From an uncultured Oscillospiraceae bacterium (GTDB lineage Bacteria; Bacillota; Clostridia; Oscillospirales; Acutalibacteraceae): a DNA stretch of 64,000 nucleotides. Shown here piece by piece: positions 16,466 through 23,998 of this stretch. The DNA is taken from NCBI GenBank assembly GCA_958448165.1, contig CAUDCW010000003.1, forward strand, positions 180,892-244,891, in the 5' to 3' direction. Below the pieces are notes generated by a model. The model saw nothing but the letters and a program-made list of their open reading frames with translations. It did not search any database and was not told the origin of the DNA. Both the position numbers and the translations under genes were made by a program. Position 1 is the stretch's first letter. The number at the start of each line of letters is the position of its first letter.

Positions 16466-16559
16466 ATAAAAGGGAGTAGCCGGCAGATAGCTGTAATATG
16501 CTGCGTCAGTACAATTGCCTTTGGCAATTCGCTCATATTTTAAATGGCAAGACTTTTAT
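16466..16559 (+). promoter_or_regulatory. yybP-ykoY (Mn2+) riboswitch aptamer
   Basis: The 5' strand reads ATAAAAGGGAGTAGC and the 3' strand GGCAAGACTTTTAT, closely following the family's AAAGGGGAGUAGC...GCAAGACCUUUCC layout. P1 is ATAAAAG (16466-16472) with CTTTTAT (16553-16559). The inner arm holds GCGTCAGTACAATTGCC with a TTGCC/GGCAA hairpin. The class senses Mn2+ (established). Its 3' P1 strand is also the 5' arm of the downstream terminator, the standard arrangement for ligand-induced antitermination. Confidence 0.9.
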
Positions 16560-16605
16560 CACTTAGGGTATTTATGACCTTTTGTGGTAAAAGTCTTTTA
16601 TTTTT
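16549..16605 (+). terminator. Riboswitch-controlled terminator
   Basis: AAGACTTTTATCAC (16549-16562) pairs with GTGGTAAAAGTCTT (16584-16597) over 14 bp with one G-U, followed by a T-rich run to 16605. The 5' arm contains the P1 3' strand of the aptamer, so the two folds exclude each other: with ligand the gene should be on, without ligand off. Confidence 0.9.
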
Positions 16606-16643
16606 GCCTGCTCTTCCCCGATTTGAACAGAGGAGGAATTTAT

Positions 16644-19250
16644 ATGGAGCCTTGGTATATGATACCGAAAAAAGAAATCCTTAGCCGCCTGAAGTCAGAC
16701 AAGAACGGTCTTTCAAAGCAGCAGGCAGAAGCCCTGCTGAAAGAAAAGGGCGAGAACGCTTTGCAGGAGGGAAAACGCAAAAGCATTCTTCGTGTATTTC
16801 TTGAGCAATTCCTCGACCTGCTGGTAATTATACTCATCGCCGCCGCAATCGTATCGGCAATAACAGGCGACGTTGAAAGTATGCTCGTTATTGTTGCGGT
16901 AATCGTTCTTAACGCAATACTCGGAACGGTTCAGCACCAGAAAGCCGCAAAATCCCTTGAAAGCCTTAAAAGCCTCTCCTCCCCCAATGCAAAGGTTATC
17001 CGTGACGGCGTTAAAATTGAAATCCCGTCAAAGCTTGTTGTGCCGGGCGATATTCTGATTTTAGAGGCAGGCGACCTTGTTGCTGCTGACGGCAGAATAC
17101 TTAACAACTTCTCTTTGCAGGTCAACGAAAGCTCGCTTACGGGTGAATCGACAAACGTTGACAAATCCGATGCGGATATAAGCAGCGAAACTCCACTTGC
17201 AGAGAGAGCAAATATGGTTTATTCGGGCAGCCTTGTAACCTACGGCAGAGCCGTTGTTGCCGTTACCTCAACGGGAATGGACACCGAAATCGGCAAAATT
17301 GCAAGCCTGATGAACGCAACCAAGGAAAAGAAAACGCCGCTTCAGGTGAGCCTTGACAAATTCAGCAGTAACCTTGCAATTGTAATTATGGTGATTTGCG
17401 CTCTTGTTTTCGGTCTTAACTACTGGCAGACGGGCGAAATTCTCAACTCCCTGCTGTTTGCGATTGCTCTTGCGGTTGCCGCTATACCTGAGGCTTTAAG
17501 CTCGATTGTCACAATAGTTCAGGCTATGGGCACACAGAAGATGGCTAAGGAACAGGCTATTATAAAGGACCTGAAGGCTGTTGAAAGCCTTGGCTGTGTA
17601 TCGGTAATCTGCTCTGACAAGACAGGCACACTCACACAAAACAAGATGACCGTTCAGCAGCTTTACATTGACGGCAGGGTTATAAATCCACAGGAAATCG
17701 ACCTTAAAAATCAGCTCCACCGATATATGCTTTACGACGCAATTCTGTCGAACGATTCGTCTATCGTTGACGGAAGCGGCATCGGCGACCCGACTGAATT
17801 CTGCCTGCTTGAAATGGCGGATAAAATTGACCTTGACTACAACTTTGTGCGCGATGCGCTCGACCGCCTTGAGGAAATACCGTTTGACTCAGACAGAAAG
17901 CTGATGAGCACAAAGTACAGACTGCACGGAACTCCCACTGTTCTTACAAAGGGCGCACTTGATGTATTGCTCGGCAGAACCACTCATATACGCACCTCTG
18001 ACGGTGTAAGGGCAATAACAAAAGAGGACATTGACAGCATAACAAGACAGAACTACGAATTTTCAAACAACGGCTTGCGTGTTCTTGCCTTTGCGTATAA
18101 AGAGGTTGACGACAACTTCACACTGTCGCTTGAAAGCGAGAACGACTTCACCTTTATCGGTCTTATTTCTATGATTGATCCGCCGAGAGAAGAGTCTATA
18201 GAAGCTGTTGCCGATGCAAAGCGTGCAGGAATAAAGCCAGTTATGATAACGGGCGACCACAAAATCACGGCTACCGCAATCGCAAAGCAGATAGGCATTT
18301 TCAGCGACGGCGATATTGCCGTAACAGGCACCGAGCTTGATGCTATGAGCGAGGAGGAGCTTAACGATAAGATAGAAACAATCTCCGTATATGCAAGGGT
18401 TTCGCCCGAAAACAAGATAAGAATAGTAAACGCATGGCAGAACAAGGGCAACATCGTTGCAATGACAGGCGACGGAGTAAACGACGCTCCTGCGCTGAAA
18501 AAGGCAGACATCGGCGTTGCAATGGGAATAACAGGCACGGAGGTTTCCAAGGACGCCGCTTCAATGATTCTTGCTGACGATAATTTCGCAACCATAATCA
18601 AGGCTGTGACAAACGGCAGAAACGTTTACAGAAACATTAAGAACTCAATCAAGTTCCTGCTGTCGGGCAATATGGCGGCTATTCTGTCAGTGCTTTATAC
18701 CTCAATTTTTGCTCTGCCTATCCCCTTTGCCCCAACGCATCTTTTGTTTATCAACCTGCTTACCGACTCACTCCCTGCTATTGCAATAGGTATGGAGCCT
18801 GCCGAAAAGGGTCTGCTCGACCAGAAGCCGAGGAGTCCCAAGGAGGGCATACTGACCAAGGACTTTATGCTGAAGCTTCTGGCTCTCGGCACACTTATTG
18901 CAATCTGCACTATGAGCAGCTACCACATCGGACTTTTCACGGGCAACAAAATGGTTGCTATGACAATGGCTTTTGCCACACTGACTTTGGCAAGACTGTT
19001 CCACGGCTTCAACTGCCGCAGCAGTAAGTCTATATTCAAGCTTGGCTTAAAGAGCAACCCGTGGAGCTTAGCCGCATTCGGACTCGGCGTTATATTGCTG
19101 TCGCTTGTGCTGTTTGTTCCGCCGCTTCAGTCAATCTTTACCGTTGAGCCGCTCAACGCAACGCAGCTGCTATTCGTCCTCCTGTTCGCATTGATTCCTA
19201 CAATTATCATACAGATTTGCAAGGTTGTAAGGGACTTTATTAAAAAATAA
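16644..19250 (+). CDS. P-type (P2A) cation-transporting ATPase, probable Mn2+/Ca2+ exporter
   Basis: 868-residue P2A ATPase: cation ATPase N domain, TGES at 166-169, M4 with PEA (P282, E283), phosphorylated DKTGTLT (D325), GDGVND at 609-614, and C-terminal M5-M10. Ion-site residues compared with SERCA: N676 (N768), A679 in place of E771, N704 and D708 (N796, D800), R784 in place of E908. Losing site I in this way is what LMCA1 from Listeria shows, implying one ion per cycle. The Mn2+ riboswitch upstream points to Mn2+ export, though Ca2+ is also possible. ATG at 16644 follows AGGAGG. Confidence 0.94.
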   Translation: MEPWYMIPKKEILSRLKSDKNGLSKQQAEALLKEKGENALQEGKRKSILRVFLEQFLDLLVIILIAAAIVSAITGDVESMLVIVAVIVLNAILGTVQHQKAAKSLESLKSLSSPNAKVIRDGVKIEIPSKLVVPGDILILEAGDLVAADGRILNNFSLQVNESSLTGESTNVDKSDADISSETPLAERANMVYSGSLVTYGRAVVAVTSTGMDTEIGKIASLMNATKEKKTPLQVSLDKFSSNLAIVIMVICALVFGLNYWQTGEILNSLLFAIALAVAAIPEALSSIVTIVQAMGTQKMAKEQAIIKDLKAVESLGCVSVICSDKTGTLTQNKMTVQQLYIDGRVINPQEIDLKNQLHRYMLYDAILSNDSSIVDGSGIGDPTEFCLLEMADKIDLDYNFVRDALDRLEEIPFDSDRKLMSTKYRLHGTPTVLTKGALDVLLGRTTHIRTSDGVRAITKEDIDSITRQNYEFSNNGLRVLAFAYKEVDDNFTLSLESENDFTFIGLISMIDPPREESIEAVADAKRAGIKPVMITGDHKITATAIAKQIGIFSDGDIAVTGTELDAMSEEELNDKIETISVYARVSPENKIRIVNAWQNKGNIVAMTGDGVNDAPALKKADIGVAMGITGTEVSKDAASMILADDNFATIIKAVTNGRNVYRNIKNSIKFLLSGNMAAILSVLYTSIFALPIPFAPTHLLFINLLTDSLPAIAIGMEPAEKGLLDQKPRSPKEGILTKDFMLKLLALGTLIAICTMSSYHIGLFTGNKMVAMTMAFATLTLARLFHGFNCRSSKSIFKLGLKSNPWSLAAFGLGVILLSLVLFVPPLQSIFTVEPLNATQLLFVLLFALIPTIIIQICKVVRDFIKK

Positions 19251-19282
19251 TATCCGATAAATTTGCCGCACACAGAGTCTTG

Positions 19283-19311
19283 TTGTTTTAATCCGGACAA
19301 TATGTTAAAAT
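19283..19311 (+). promoter_or_regulatory. Possible promoter for rlmA-fkbM
   Basis: TTGTTT (19283-19288), a 17-base spacer and TAAAAT (19306-19311) lie 32 bases before the rlmA start. Only moderately like consensus. Confidence 0.4.
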
Positions 19312-19343
19312 GTTCGTATATTAAAATGAAAGGCGTGGCGTTA

Positions 19344-20171
19344 ATGCTGAGCTTCAGCTGCCCTGTGTGCGGCAAAATTCTGTTTATTGAGCAAAAAAAT
19401 TATAAATGCGAAAACGGTCACTGCTTTGACATTGCAAAGCAGGGCTATGTCAATCTGCTGCAAAATCAGCAGTCACACCTCAAGCGGCACGGCGATGATA
19501 AGCTGATGATAAAGGCAAGGTATGACTTTCTGAATCGAGGATACTACGAGCCGCTAATGAAAGCGCTGTGCAGTGCTGTTGACAAATATCTGCCCGACAA
19601 TGCGTCAATCATTGACGCAGGCTGCGGCGACTGCTATTACAGCTTTTCAATCAGCGACAATCTTTCAGGCAGGGCTTTCGACATTGCCGGTGTTGATATT
19701 TCAAAGGACGCCGTAATTTTCGGTGCAAAGCGAAAAAGCAGGCTGAAGCTTGCCGTTGCAAGCGTGTTTTCGATGCCGTTTAGCAACGAGTGTGCAGACG
19801 GAATTTTAAACGTCTTTTCCCCATTTGCGCTTGATGAATACTATCGCATTTTAAAGGACGGAGGATTTTTGTTCAGGGTAATTCCGCTTGAAAACCATTT
19901 ATTCGGCTTAAAGGAAAAGGTGTATGACAAGCCGTATAAAAATCCTGCCGAGGAGCTTAATATTAACGGCTTTAAGCTTATAGAGAACACGGAAGTAAAA
20001 TACACGCTTGATCTTCACGACAGCGAGAGCATCGACAATCTTTTCAAGATGACGCCGTACTACTACAAGACGTCAAAGCAGGACCAGGAAAAGCTTTTGC
20101 GGCTTGACAGCCTGCAAACGCCGGTTGAATTCTCTGTATTAATCTATCAAAAGCACCGAGGTATCAAATGA
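19344..20171 (+). CDS. rlmA: 23S rRNA (guanine-N1)-methyltransferase, RlmA family
   Basis: About 275 residues. The N-terminal zinc-binding element CPVCGKILFIEQKNYKC-ENGHCFD and the following FDIAKQGYVNLL segment are hallmarks of RlmA, which methylates G745/G748 in helix 35 of 23S rRNA. The SAM-binding domain has IIDAGCGDCYYS and DIAGVDISKDAV. The frame extends upstream of 19344, but this ATG gives the usual length and follows GAAAGG. Which guanine is modified cannot be told from sequence alone. fkbM overlaps it by 4 bases. Confidence 0.9.
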   Translation: MLSFSCPVCGKILFIEQKNYKCENGHCFDIAKQGYVNLLQNQQSHLKRHGDDKLMIKARYDFLNRGYYEPLMKALCSAVDKYLPDNASIIDAGCGDCYYSFSISDNLSGRAFDIAGVDISKDAVIFGAKRKSRLKLAVASVFSMPFSNECADGILNVFSPFALDEYYRILKDGGFLFRVIPLENHLFGLKEKVYDKPYKNPAEELNINGFKLIENTEVKYTLDLHDSESIDNLFKMTPYYYKTSKQDQEKLLRLDSLQTPVEFSVLIYQKHRGIK

Positions 20172-21226
20172 TTGACTTTTTAAAGAACGAAGCTTCTTCT
20201 TGGGAATATATCGCAGAATGTGGCTTGCCCGTTGTAATTTACGGTATGGGCAACGGCGCAGATGTTATAATAAGCCGCCTTGAAAAACACGGCGTGAGCG
20301 TGTCTGATTTTTTCGCTAGCGACGATTTTGTCAGAGGTCAGAGCTTTCACGGCAAAAAAGTTATGCGGCTGAGCGAAATTGAGCAGAAATACGATGATTT
20401 TCTTGTTATCGTCGCCTTTGGAACACAAATTAAAGAGGTTATGGACAACATAAAGCGCATAGCCGAAAAGCACAGAGTGATTGTCCCGACAGTTCCCGTA
20501 TTCGGCGATAACTTTTTTGACAGGGATTTTGCGGAAAAGCATTGCGGCGAATTACAAAAGGCTTATGGGCTATTTGAGGAAGAAAAATCCCGAAGGGTAT
20601 TTGAAGATATAGTACGCTTTAACTACACCGGTAGGCTCGAATATCTTTTTAAGGCTGAAAGCGGCAAGGACGAGGTTTTTGATAACATATTAAAGCTTAA
20701 TCAGAACGAGGATTACCTCGACTTAGGCGCATACCGGGGCGACACTGTTGACGAATTCCTGAATTTCAGCGGCGGAAAATACGGCAGTATCACCGCGCTT
20801 GAGCCTGACGGTAAGACGTATAAAAAGCTTCTGGAGCATTGCGGCGATCTGGAACGCTTTGAAGCAATAAATGCCGCTGTATGGAGCAATGACGGTGAAA
20901 TTTTCTTTGACAAAAAGGGCGGCAGAATGTCGGCTGTGTCGGACACGGGAGTGAAAATTAAAGCCGTATCAGTTGATTCGCTCTTTTCGGGCAAAGCAGT
21001 TTCATATTTAAAGGCAGATGTTGAGGGCTGCGAGAATGAAATGCTGCTCGGTGCGCAAAACACGATAAGGCGATGCAAGCCGAAACTTAATATTGCACTG
21101 TATCACCGCGGGGAGGACATTTTTAAGCTGCCGCTTATGATTAAAGAAATTCGTCCCGACTATAAATTTTATCTGCGGCATCACCCGTATATCCCTGCAT
21201 GGGACACAAATTTATACTGCATCTGA
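20168..21226 (+). CDS. FkbM-family SAM-dependent methyltransferase
   Basis: 352 residues. The N-terminal ~120 residues form a Rossmann-like segment with VVIYGMGNGADVI. The C-terminal half is the FkbM methyltransferase domain with the SAM motif YLDLGAYRGDTVDEF, the acidic ALEPDGKTY, and YLKADVEGCENEMLLGA. Such proteins commonly O-methylate sugars in surface polysaccharides or glycans; the substrate here is unknown. The start overlaps the rlmA stop (ATGA), so the two are translationally coupled although their roles appear unrelated. Confidence 0.85.
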   Translation: MIDFLKNEASSWEYIAECGLPVVIYGMGNGADVIISRLEKHGVSVSDFFASDDFVRGQSFHGKKVMRLSEIEQKYDDFLVIVAFGTQIKEVMDNIKRIAEKHRVIVPTVPVFGDNFFDRDFAEKHCGELQKAYGLFEEEKSRRVFEDIVRFNYTGRLEYLFKAESGKDEVFDNILKLNQNEDYLDLGAYRGDTVDEFLNFSGGKYGSITALEPDGKTYKKLLEHCGDLERFEAINAAVWSNDGEIFFDKKGGRMSAVSDTGVKIKAVSVDSLFSGKAVSYLKADVEGCENEMLLGAQNTIRRCKPKLNIALYHRGEDIFKLPLMIKEIRPDYKFYLRHHPYIPAWDTNLYCI

Positions 21227-21351
21227 TTAAGTCACTCCGCCGTACAGACGGGGTGATTGCCGTTTATCGGCGAAATACAACCACTTATCGCATTATTATA
21301 GAAAACAAAATTGATTTGTCATATACTGTAGGCACAGGAGGAGGAAAGACA

Positions 21352-21792
21352 ATGGATATTGAAATCAAGCTTGAAGAAAGCAGAAAAACGCCAAAGGTCA
21401 TAATACTTACCGACAAAATCACAGACGAGGTAAGTGAGCTTGTGCAAAGGCTTAAGACAAGCAACCGTGAAATTGTCAGCGGAATCAAGGACGGGTGCGT
21501 TGAGATTATCAACGTAGCATCACTTGTCAGAATCTACTCGGCAGACAAAAAGGTGATGATACGCACCGACAGCGGAGAGTTTTTGTCAAGGCAAAGGCTT
21601 TATGAATTTGAAGAAATACTCGACAGCTCAAACTTTGTCAGAATTTCAAATTCGGAGATTGTCAATCTAAAGAAAATAAAAAATCTTGACTTAAGCCTTT
21701 CGGGTACAATCTGCGTAAAATTTTTAAACGGCGAAACAACCTTTGCCTCACGGCGGTATGTTGCAAGACTGAAAAACATCTTAGGTATATAA
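21352..21792 (+). CDS. LytTR-domain transcriptional regulator
   Basis: 146-residue stand-alone LytTR DNA-binding protein without a receiver domain. An N-terminal ~45-residue segment is followed by the LytTR fold: VASLVRIYSADKKVMIRT, RQRLYEFEEIL, FVRISNSEIVNLKKIKNLDLS and FASRRYVARLKNIL. The frame is open upstream, but ATG at 21352 follows GGAGGAGGAAAG and removes an unrelated leader. It is followed 13 bases later by a DUF3021 membrane protein, a common pairing in Firmicutes in which the membrane protein is thought to modulate the regulator and their shared operon. Confidence 0.9.
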   Translation: MDIEIKLEESRKTPKVIILTDKITDEVSELVQRLKTSNREIVSGIKDGCVEIINVASLVRIYSADKKVMIRTDSGEFLSRQRLYEFEEILDSSNFVRISNSEIVNLKKIKNLDLSLSGTICVKFLNGETTFASRRYVARLKNILGI

Positions 21793-21805
21793 GAGGAGAA
21801 TAACA

Positions 21806-22264
21806 ATGGTTAAAAAGTTTTTTCAAAGAGGTACACTCGGTTTTCTGATGGGAGTATTTATTACGGTATTGATTCCTGTTTTAATCTCATTCACAATAGG
21901 CGACGGAAAATATTACGCAATCGTTCCTGCCTTTACCGAGCAGTGCGGCAACGAAATAAATGCGGCGGCTATTCAATATCTGCTCGGCGGCGTACTCGGA
22001 TTTATGTGTGCGGCAAGCTCTATACTGTTTGAGATTGAAAAATTCGGAATACTGAAGCAGTTTATTTTACACTTCCTGTGCATTTCTGTTTCAATGCTGC
22101 CGATAGCGTATATCTGTCACTGGATGGAGCACAGCTTCTGGGGCGTTCTTTCTTATTTTGCAATATTCACATTCATTTATCTGATAATCTTCATTTCGCA
22201 GTTGATATTCTGGAAGATAAAAATAAAGAAAATGAACGAGAAACTTGCGAAAACAGGTAAATAA
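21806..22264 (+). CDS. DUF3021-family membrane protein
   Basis: 152 residues with four predicted membrane helices (near residues 10-30, 55-78, 87-107 and 115-140) and a basic C-terminal tail. The arrangement and the immediately upstream LytTR gene match DUF3021 proteins. Its biochemical role is not established; the pairing suggests signal input or anti-activator function. AAGAGGAG precedes the ATG. Confidence 0.82.
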   Translation: MVKKFFQRGTLGFLMGVFITVLIPVLISFTIGDGKYYAIVPAFTEQCGNEINAAAIQYLLGGVLGFMCAASSILFEIEKFGILKQFILHFLCISVSMLPIAYICHWMEHSFWGVLSYFAIFTFIYLIIFISQLIFWKIKIKKMNEKLAKTGK

Positions 22265-22270
22265 GCAGTA

Positions 22271-22300
22271 AAGCCGGACGGCGATTCGTCCGGCTTGAAT
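22271..22300. terminator. Bidirectional terminator
   Basis: A perfect 10-bp stem AAGCCGGACG (22271-22280) with CGTCCGGCTT (22287-22296) is followed by GAATTTTATTT. It separates the convergent DUF3021 and adenine deaminase genes. Confidence 0.8.
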
Positions 22301-22301
22301 T

Positions 22302-23993
22302 TTATTTAAGAAGTTCAAATTTGTCAACGTCAACAACGCCGAGGGTTGTCAGCTTTATATGCGGTATAACGGGCAGACTGACAAACGAAAGCGTCATAAA
22401 CGGGTCGATATTCTTATTAACCCCGAGGGAATAAGCCGCCTGCTTTAAGCTGTCTATCTTGCCGTTGACATAATCTATATCCGCATCGGTCATAAGTCCT
22501 GCGATTTCAAGCGGCAGGCTTTCAACCACACTGCCGTTATTTACAACAACCATACCGCCGCCCATATCTATTATTGTATTGACGGCTGTTACAATATCGC
22601 TGTCGTTTGTGCCGACAGCAATAATATTGTGCGAGTCGTGCGCTATGCTTGTGGCGACAGCGCCGCTCTTCAAGCCGTAGCCCTTGATATAGCAACGCCC
22701 GATATGACCCGTGTTTTTGTGGCGTTCAACAACGCATACCTTTAGTATATCGTTCTGGATATCTATGCTTTCAGCCTCTCCCTCATCGGTTGTGACAATC
22801 TGACCGTTGATTAAGCCAATCACCTTTTCACTGCTCTTGGTTATTCCGATAGATTTCTCGGTGATTTTTGCGGTGTTCATCGTGCGTCTTGCTCTTGCGT
22901 TCAATGCGCTGTCAACGTCCGAATTTTCTTTCACGGTCAGTTCAGGCATTTTTCCGTTTTTATATACAGCGGAAATTTCGACATTCTGAATATCGTCAAG
23001 CAAAACCATATCCGCAATATAACCCGGCGCAATCGCACCTCTTTGCGGAAGGTTAAAATACTGCGCCGCATTGAATGAGGCAACCTTATAGGCGATTTCG
23101 GGCTTTACTCCGCTTGAAATTGCCTTTTTGATGATATAGTCGATATGTCCGTTTTCGCTCAGCTCACCGGGGTGCTTGTCGTCCGTTGCGAACAGGCATC
23201 TTGTGTAAGCGTCGCCATTGAGCAAAGGAACAAGCGCTTCAAGGTTTCTGCCTGCCGTACCCTGTCTTATCATAATGTACTGACCGAGCGACAGCTTTTC
23301 AAGCGCTTCCTCTGCAGTGGTACATTCGTGGTCGGACATTACGCCTGCGGCGGCATAGGCATTAAGGCTTTTTCCGCTTAGTCCCGGTGCGTGGCCGTCA
23401 GTAACCTTGCCGATGTTTTCGGCTGATAAAATCATCTTTATGATTTCACCATCGCCGCCGACAGTACCAGGGAAATTCATCATCTCGGCAAGACCGAGGA
23501 CACGCGGATTATCCATATATTTTTCGGTATCGAGATGATTTATCACCGCTCCGTTTTCGTCAAACAGACTTGCGGGAACGCAGGACGGAATGACAAAGAA
23601 CACGTCAATCGGCAAATTTTCGGTCGCCTTGAGCATATATTCAATACCGTCTGCTCCGAGGACATTTGTTATCTCGTGAGGGTCGGTGACGACAGCCGTT
23701 GTGCCGTGAGCCGAAACCACCCGTGAAAATGTTTTTGGCGATACGATTGAGCTTTCAAGGTGAATGTGGCTGTCGATAAAGCCCGGCACAAGGTATCTGC
23801 CTGTGCAGTCGATTTCATTTTCACCGTTATAGTCGCCGATTCCTGCGACATAACCGCTTGTAATCGCAACATCAGCCGTTACAAATCGGTTTGTAAAGAC
23901 ATTGAGATATTTTACGTTTTTAAACACAAGCTCCGCCTTGTCACGCCCTGCGGCAACGTCAATCAGCTTCTTTTTTAATGTTTCATTCTTCAT
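22302..23993 (-). CDS. ade: Adenine deaminase
   Basis: 563-residue amidohydrolase converting adenine to hypoxanthine and ammonia in purine salvage. Metal-binding HxH is in VPGFIDSHIHLESS, and SPKTFSRVVSAHGTTAVVTDPHE, DGHAPGLSG and ATDDKHPGEL are characteristic of Ade. The start is ATG at 23993, eight bases after AGAGGTG; a GTG further up is unlikely. It begins five bases after the addA stop, so it is probably co-transcribed with addBA, an unusual mix of repair and salvage functions. Confidence 0.95.
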   Translation of the reverse strand: MKNETLKKKLIDVAAGRDKAELVFKNVKYLNVFTNRFVTADVAITSGYVAGIGDYNGENEIDCTGRYLVPGFIDSHIHLESSIVSPKTFSRVVSAHGTTAVVTDPHEITNVLGADGIEYMLKATENLPIDVFFVIPSCVPASLFDENGAVINHLDTEKYMDNPRVLGLAEMMNFPGTVGGDGEIIKMILSAENIGKVTDGHAPGLSGKSLNAYAAAGVMSDHECTTAEEALEKLSLGQYIMIRQGTAGRNLEALVPLLNGDAYTRCLFATDDKHPGELSENGHIDYIIKKAISSGVKPEIAYKVASFNAAQYFNLPQRGAIAPGYIADMVLLDDIQNVEISAVYKNGKMPELTVKENSDVDSALNARARRTMNTAKITEKSIGITKSSEKVIGLINGQIVTTDEGEAESIDIQNDILKVCVVERHKNTGHIGRCYIKGYGLKSGAVATSIAHDSHNIIAVGTNDSDIVTAVNTIIDMGGGMVVVNNGSVVESLPLEIAGLMTDADIDYVNGKIDSLKQAAYSLGVNKNIDPFMTLSFVSLPVIPHIKLTTLGVVDVDKFELLK

Positions 23994-23998
23994 AACTG

